In this document: positions 58,355-64,000 of the stretch, in pieces
Layout of the letters: every line of letters starts with the position of its first letter
How positions within the stretch are numbered: position 1 is the first letter of the stretch
Source of the DNA: Heliocybe sulcata
Lineage: Eukaryota > Basidiomycota > Agaricomycetes > Gloeophyllales > Gloeophyllaceae
Assembly: GCA_004369045.1 (NCBI GenBank)
Contig: ML213512.1
Location: 449,453 to 513,452, forward strand
Reading direction: 5' to 3'
Length of the DNA stretch: 64,000 nucleotides
Notes under the pieces: model-generated
Told to the model about the DNA's origin: nothing
Databases searched by the model: none
What the model saw: only the letters and a program-made list of their open reading frames with translations
Position numbers and translations under genes: made by a program

Positions 58355-60322
58355 TGAACCGACTTGAACTCTTTTCTTACCTCAGTCTTGTCCCCTTCGT
58401 TGCTCGAAGCCTTGGGTCTCTTGCGAAACTTGCCAGGTTGTCGTCTGGACTTAAAATATTGCTGCTGCGTTCAGTGCAGCTGCTGACAAGGTTTACGCTG
58501 ATGGATATCCTCTCTTCTACGAAGTCCAAAGCAAAATCTGTAGTGGCTCAGTGAGGACTGTAACTCCCGGTGATGCAGTCTGACCTGACTATATGATAGT
58601 TTTATGGTGGGGAACACCCATGTGAGCTCGCGTCCGGTCGCTGCATGATGACTGACAGTAGCTCGCTCCCGAGCCATATAGCATTACAGATTGGTTACAA
58701 GACATCGAGACGGCTCATAGACACGACATGTTAGCATTCTCATCCTTCTCATTCTCAGCACCTAGTGCATAACCTCCGGATCAGAGATGGATTCGCACTC
58801 AACGTCGGTCGAGAGAGCTGGCAAAAGGACCGCGTCGTCGACTGCTATACAGCAGCTCTTCAGAGTCGGCTCCCGTTCAGGCTTTTCATCAGCTTTGATA
58901 TGACGTGAGATCCTTTGCTCGAGTCAAACTAGACGTGATGAACTCCTGTTAGGTCCATCCCGTCCGGACGCAAAGAGGATATCGACCTGCTCCTCGACTA
59001 TGTCAGGCTATTTGCACGCCATCCTAATCAATTTCTGTACGACGGTAAAGTCTTGATATCTACTTTTGCTGGCGAGAACAGCAAATTCGGCTGCGGAACT
59101 CTGAACCACGCCTGGACCGCCGTGAAGGAAGCCATGGAGGAAATTGCGCCTGTCTGTATGCACATTCTTGCTCGTTTTGTGACTACTAAGGCTTTAATTC
59201 CCCAGATCCATCTTGTTCCGTCATTTTTCGTGGAACCAGCTAGACATCACGAACTGACATGCAGTGACGGCTACTTCAACGTTAGTCGTTTTCGCTCGTT
59301 CATAAAGAATTCTCACCCATGTCCTCAGTGGAACGGCGGATGGCCCATACACCTCACACCCGACTCCCCTCCGGAGGAGATCCGATGTCCCAAGCTCGAC
59401 ACCGACTCTCACCACATCCCCCACTTGCACGGGAAGACCTTTATGGCTGCTGTATCACCGTGGTTTTTCACCGTACGCCTCTTTCACAATCGCATCGTTG
59501 CATGTCCTTACATAGCAAACTGTGATATAGCACTACGGCGCCGATTCATGGAATAAAAACGTGAATCTCGACAATCTGCCTGTCTTCAACTGACATTGAT
59601 GTCGTAGTGGCTATACCGCGGTGACGACTGGCTCATCGTCCGGCGCTGGGAACAACTAATCGCAGCCCGCGACACAGTCGACATCGTGCAAATACTATCC
59701 TGGAACGGTCAGCCTCTAAAATCTCCCACGTCCCCGCTTCTTGCTCATCCGTGCACACTTCAGACTACGGAGAATCGCATTACATCGGCCCTATCAAAGG
59801 CGCCCAACCAAACTCCCATGCATGGGTAGACGGGTACCCTCACGACCCGTGGCTCCGTCTCAACGCCTATTTCGCGCGGGCGTTCAAGGCGGGACGCTAC
59901 CCTCCGCTTGCCAAAGACACGATTTATGTCTGGGGTCGTCCGCACCCAAAGGACGCTCGGGCGCCCGACCACGTCCCGCGTCCTCGAAACTGGGAACTCG
60001 TGAGCACAATTCGATTCATCTCGCGTACGCGCTGTTGATCTCATCCTGCATCCTGCGCAGACGGACGACCTCTTCTGGGTCGTCGTAATGGCTAAAACCC
60101 CATGCACCGTCACCCTCTCATCGAAGCACGAAGACGCCACGTCTTATCAAATGTACGCGGGGCTATCGAAGCTCTCGCACCCACTGGTCCCGGGGGGGGT
60201 CCATGCGCGCAGAGCTGTGGCGGGACGGCGTTCTCGTCACATCTTGTGAGCCGGATGGCTTCGAGTTTGAGCGGGACCCCTCTGTGTATAATTTCAACGT
60301 CTTAGTTTCCGAGTCGTCCTGA
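58354..60322 (+). CDS. GH71 alpha-1,3-glucanase (mutanase) with a probable frameshift
   Basis: Glycoside hydrolase family 71, hydrolysing alpha-1,3-glucan of fungal cell walls. Assembled motifs: KSVVAHFMVGNTH (exons 1-2), YSITDWLQDIETAHRHDIDG, FALNVGRESWQKDRVVDCYT, RLFISFDMTSIP, FLYDGKVLISTFAGENSKFG, IHLVPSFFVEPARHHEL, WNGGWPIHL, HLHGKTFMAAVSPWFFTHYG, WLYRGDDWLIVRRWEQL, SWNDYGESHYIGPIKGAQPN and TDDLFWVVVMAKTPCTVTLS. After LSHPLVPGG the frame is broken at a G8 run (60192-60199). One G fewer would continue into MRAELWRDGVLVTS and end VLVSESS at TGA 60320; as written it stops about 50 nt after the run. Start uncertain: ATG 58354 gives a signal-like LFSYLSLVPFVARSLGS but overlaps the last tRNA base; ATG 58501 gives no signal peptide. 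Confidence 0.82.
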
Positions 60323-60672
60323 AGTCGCTCGTCTGTGCACGATCACCCATGGAACCGCAAGCAGAAGGGGCTCCGTATTTCGGCTATCGGGGAAGTACAA
60401 TTTGGGATAGTATCGTACAGAGTGACAGGGACAGTCCAATACATTGTAGCGACGAACTAGCAATCAACATTAATCAGCTATTACGGCTCAAGCGACTGCA
60501 TGTATAAATGCGAAAAAGACAAAACCCAGAGCGAACCACATGTGAATCGGCAATGCGGGTGCCAGTAGCCCTGCTACTCTGTCAAGTAAAAATAGCCAAA
60601 AAACCGCGGCGCCCAATCGACCAACAACCCAAACATCGAGACCAGCAAGTACCCACCTCACGCCAACTAGTA
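60323..60672. other. Convergent intergenic region
   Basis: Lies between the GH71 end and the unrecognised minus-strand gene. A-rich in part; nothing recognised. Confidence 0.4.
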
Positions 60673-61128
60673 CTACGCCTGCTGCAAATACGCCACGAGG
60701 CGCCTCAACCCAAACACTTTCTTACCACCCGGCTTCCGCGGCGCGAACTGGACCGAGTACTCGGGGCCAGACAGCGGGGCCAACAAGACAAACGAAACAC
60801 GCCGGCCCTGGCTCGTGTAGATCTCGACGGAATGGCTGGCCTGTAAAGAGCACATCAGCTTCATGCGTAGTTGTGAATGGAGAACCTCACGTACTCCCTC
60901 GACCAACACGTTCTTCTCCTCGCGCGACGGCGGGCACTCCGACTCCCCCTCCGACTCCTCCGCCTCCTCCTGCTCGTCCTCGCTCACCGCATCCGCCCAG
61001 CACACCTCCGCGAACGCGTCCATCGGCGCGCGCACCAGCTGCTCGTCCAGCTCTTCCAGCCAGGACACATCAAACTCCGTGCGGCCGAGGCAGTCCCTCC
61101 CGTCGTCCTCCCACAATCTCGCGCCCAT
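60673..61128 (-). CDS. Unrecognised acidic protein, 151 residues
   Basis: Starts MGARLWEDDGRDCLGRTEFD. An acidic stretch (SEDEQEEAEESEGESE, about residues 50-65) is followed by VLVEGVREVLHSQLRMKLMC and a compact end HSVEIYTSQGRRVSFVLLAP, then YSVQFAPRKPGGKKVFGLRR. A GTGAGG...TTTACAG segment looks like an intron but removing it breaks the frame, so the unspliced frame is preferred. Codon use is strongly GC3-biased, as in INO1, supporting a real gene. Function unknown. Confidence 0.5.
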   Translation of the reverse strand: MGARLWEDDGRDCLGRTEFDVSWLEELDEQLVRAPMDAFAEVCWADAVSEDEQEEAEESEGESECPPSREEKNVLVEGVREVLHSQLRMKLMCSLQASHSVEIYTSQGRRVSFVLLAPLSGPEYSVQFAPRKPGGKKVFGLRRLVAYLQQA

Positions 61129-61748
61129 CCGATTAGGGCAGTTATTATTGTTATAGCGTGTGTCCAGTCTCAGTGGCGAGGCAAGCGGTGTAGGCGAGGC
61201 CGCAGAGGGGTCCTAATATCACCACTCAGATCAGCGCGGATACGATGAATGCGTAAGGCGACATACCCAGTCCATCGGGGGCGTACGGGATACATGGCAT
61301 GCTGATGAAACGTGACGAGGCATGGACGTGTGGAATGTTAGCGATACAATTCGGGTAGGCGCTCAAGAACAGGTCGTCGAAAGGTCGTAAGGGAAGGGAA
61401 AGCTGTGAACAGTGAGTGCCAGTGACCACCAGCAGGCTATATAAGCCGCTAAACCATGCCATGACACAAGAGGCGCCGGGGACGCTTTTTGTCTCGGACC
61501 TGGCAGTTAATTGTCAACGTCCGACACCGAGACTCCAGAAGCACGCGATCACGTGATGCGTGGAATGCACTGCCAGGATCGGAGCAGAATAGAGAGATTG
61601 CATTGCATTGCGAAAGCAGAGCACAAGGATGGGATGGGATGCTAAGAGACACTAGAGTAAACGAGACGAGTAAGCAAAGCTATAAGACAGAGCAAGATGA
61701 GATACGACGAAATCCGACAGTAAAAGAAAAAAAGGGGAGGGGGCGCTG
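61129..61748. other. Intergenic, no gene recognised
   Basis: A 78-residue minus-strand frame (61226-61462) has no support. Probably the promoter of one gene and the 3' region of the next. Confidence 0.4.
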
Positions 61749-62586
61749 CTATGGGCTGCTAGCCGTCTGGCCTTCCACAGGCGGCGACTTGCTCTTGCGC
61801 CGGAACTTGTGCGTGACCTTTGCCACCCAGCTGTCGCGGTTACGCCGCAGCGGCCCGTACGCCGTCGACGTATTCGAGCTCGGTTCCTCTTCGACTTCCA
61901 CCTCCACGGGGACGGTCGCCTGCTGGACGGAGACGCCGATGACGAGCGCGTCCGAGGGCGGGATGAGGGTGCGCGAGTTGGAGCGGGAGCGCGACATGGA
62001 GCGCGCGAGGATCTCGCCGACGGATTTGGTTAGCGTGCTGCGCCCGGTGATGGTTTGCATCTGCGTGATGTGCTCGCTGTCCTCGTCGGCGGCGGCTTCG
62101 GCGTGCAGCGAGGCGAAGGAGTCGTGACTGCTGTTTGCAGTCTAGGGAAGGGATATAGGACGTGGAATGGAGGTAAAGAGGGAGACGTACATGCATCCGG
62201 GACTGGTAGACGTTTGACTTTGATGCGATCCGCGAGAGGCGGGCGGTGTTGCTCACGCTGTTCGAGCTCGATTCTGTTGCGGGTTCTATTGGCTGGGAAG
62301 GCAGGGGAGGTGTCAATGCATGGTGAAGGTGGCGTTGGCTGGTGCATACATACCTCTCCGAAACGAGAGACTGAAACGCTTCCTCCACGTCGCCGGCCCC
62401 CTGCTGGCGCGCCCGACGACGAGGGTCTCGATCGCTGCCCCTGCGAACTGCTCTCCTCCTCGGCTGCACGTCTCTCTGACTCCTCTTCCACTCTCTTGAA
62501 CAGCTGTCACGTTTGTCAATACACCTTGGACATTTCGCTTTGCTTCCAAGACAGACCTCTTCGATGTGTTCTGGGGCCGAGGACAT
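61749..62586 (-). CDS. Unrecognised Ser/Arg-rich protein
   Basis: Four exons, all phase 0. MSSAPEHIEE joins LFKRVEEESERRAAEEESSS across a 53-nt GTCTGT intron; SVSVSRFGE joins PIEPATESSSNSVSNTARLS; SNVYQSRMH joins TANSSHDSFASLHAEAAADE. The C-terminal half is ITGRSTLTKSVGEILARSMS, RSRSNSRTLIPPSDALVIGV and a basic end WVAKVTHKFRRKSKSPP. About 240 residues, low-complexity and probably disordered apart from the middle. No family recognised. The consistent exon phases support the model over the two alternative overlapping frames. Confidence 0.6.
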
Positions 62587-63838
62587 TGTGAGTTGCCTGC
62601 AGGCTGTGGAGGAGAGGAGGAACAAGAGTGGGCTCAGGTCAAGTACAGCATAGTAGAAAAGTATATAAAGGGGAATCTGTATTTGGGAGTTCCGAGAGGG
62701 CCTTCTGGAGCGTTGATTCTGGAAGCGCCTATAAGCGGTGCAAAATAGAACTTTCCGAGGGCGGGGGCTCTATGCTACTTTCCCCTCAATCTCCGTTGGC
62801 GACGTTTAGGGAGTGGATAGCACTCTTAGGGGACACCTCGGCTCTGCTAATCGTGGGGCGGCAGAGACGATGCTCCCGCTCTGCTGTCAATGCCGCCTGC
62901 AGCCGCGGCTCTAGAGAGAGAAGCCGAAGACGATGCTGCTTCTCCCAAACGCGCATATAGCAGCGTTTCACCATTGCAATATGTACGTATCCTTTGTGTC
63001 AGACTCTCAGTGGTCCATGTGTAAAGTGGCGTGTCAAGCGTCGTTGTAGCATATATGTTTATATGGCCCGCCAGGCACGATCCTGGAGTCTGGCATGACG
63101 TGGTAAACGCAGCCACCGAAATGTGGCCCCTCGGAGGACAGCACTCGGAACGGACATCGAAAGAAGACGCGATTGCAAATCCGAACCCAGCTCGAAGGCG
63201 GTCATTCCTCAAAACGCGCCAGGTCTGTCTCTGATGCCTTTTCCACTCTTCGAAGGAGCCTCGTTAGGAGGGAAGCCGGATATCCGAAGATCCCGAGAAG
63301 AGATACGTATACAGCGGTCTTGCATCTGGGCGCGGGAGGTCGATCAGCGGATGGCTGGGCGGTGACGGGAGACTCACCTCGCTCTCTCGCTGCCTTCCGC
63401 CGCGGAACGTTCCGGCATACTTCTTCGCTAATGAGCTTTTCTCTTGTCTACCTCCTCCACCTCAGGCAGGGCGAGATGTATGATGTCATACACTGCGAGG
63501 CCCTTTTTTGTGCTTGCTAGAAAGGGCTTCGCAGGCCTCATCTTCGCAGATGTTCCCTATACATTCCATTAATAGTTTTGGCCTCATTTGGACATGATCC
63601 GCTGCATCTACCGCTCCTCTGTTGCGGTCGGGCAGGCCCTCGCAATGACATCGTGCGGCATTCATCTTGTGTGTCCTTGCAACATTTCCACTTGAATTTA
63701 TTGGTTTGTACTCCATAAATATCACTGTGTAGACTGGCATCCTGTACATTCCTGTATTAATTGACATTGTATATACTATTTATAGGCTACTTGAGCCATG
63801 TGGGAGATGTTCCACCAATGTCATCTGCGACAGTAGCT
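62587..63838. other. Intergenic, no gene recognised
   Basis: About 1.25 kb. A TATAAAG-like site near 62662 and other AT motifs occur, but no gene, RNA or repeat could be supported on either strand. Confidence 0.45.
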
Positions 63839-64000
63839 TTAAGCCTGGACCTTATAATCACAGTTGCCAGCAGGGTCAGCATCCACATTGAAGTGTAAAT
63901 TGAAGTGCCCCGATGTGCTTGATGAGCTACTAGAACACTCATTGCAGATGCCAGTAATTACCCCCTTTTTCTAGCTGCACATATATTCAGGCCATTTATA
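63839..64000 (-). CDS. 3' exon of a gene extending beyond the window
   Basis: On the minus strand a CTAG acceptor near 63975 opens a frame KKGVITGICNECSSSSS, continuing STSGHFNLHFNVDADPAGNC and ending DYKVQA with TAA at 63839. Cysteine spacing and a Ser run suggest a small secreted protein, but this is a guess from about 45 residues. The rest lies right of the window. Confidence 0.35.

Noticed and set aside
60850-60899. Intron GTGAGG...TTTACAG in the unrecognised gene at 60673-61128
   Set aside because: Its 50-nt length would shift the frame and destroy the well-structured C-terminal part.
63486-63767. 93-residue minus-strand Cys-containing open frame near the right edge
   Set aside because: No signal peptide or conserved Cys pattern and no splice support; the exon at 63839-63974 is a better candidate.

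Overview
The window is nuclear DNA of a filamentous basidiomycete, most likely an Agaricomycete of the polypore type. Genes are dense and interrupted by many short (about 45-65 nt) GT-AG introns. The gene content fits: an HSP70-12-like family, a TKL-like kinase with an HGD catalytic loop, BTB proteins, a GH71 alpha-1,3-glucanase, and a DNA transposon whose transposase resembles proteins common in Agaricomycetes. Almost every protein here must be assembled across introns; exon joins come from reading splice signals and frame by eye.

Left part (1-29 kb). Three atypical HSP70-like genes (1423, 21405, 26489; all +) are interspersed with three genes for one family of coiled-coil proteins (16720 +, 20911 -, 26078 -). 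Twice a coiled-coil gene and an HSP70-like gene form a head-to-head pair with 410-490 bp between start codons. All six genes read as intact. Between them lie a Bem2-like RasGEF/PH/RhoGAP regulator, the ribosome-biogenesis exonuclease Rex4, and a mitochondrial carrier with a 10-nt microexon.

Middle part (29-46 kb). The CCT theta subunit gene is divergent from an SDR-like membrane protein. An unrecognised protein, a TKL-like kinase and an FAD-dependent amine oxidase follow. Then comes a complete 6,258-bp DNA transposon (39657-45914) with 37-bp bipartite terminal inverted repeats and a perfect 8-bp target-site duplication. It carries one intact multi-exon gene for a zinc-finger / RNase H-like / PHD-finger transposase.

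Right part (46-64 kb). Inositol-3-phosphate synthase, an unrecognised gene with a decayed partial copy, Tim50, a BTB protein with a frameshifted 3' fragment copy, a short-chain dehydrogenase, an intron-containing tRNA-Thr(CGU), a GH71 glucanase with an apparent 1-nt frameshift in a G8 tract, two unrecognised genes and the 3' exon of a gene running off the right edge.

Main points to follow up: the linked HSP70-like/coiled-coil family as a possible two-component chaperone module, and the complete transposon with a PHD-finger transposase.
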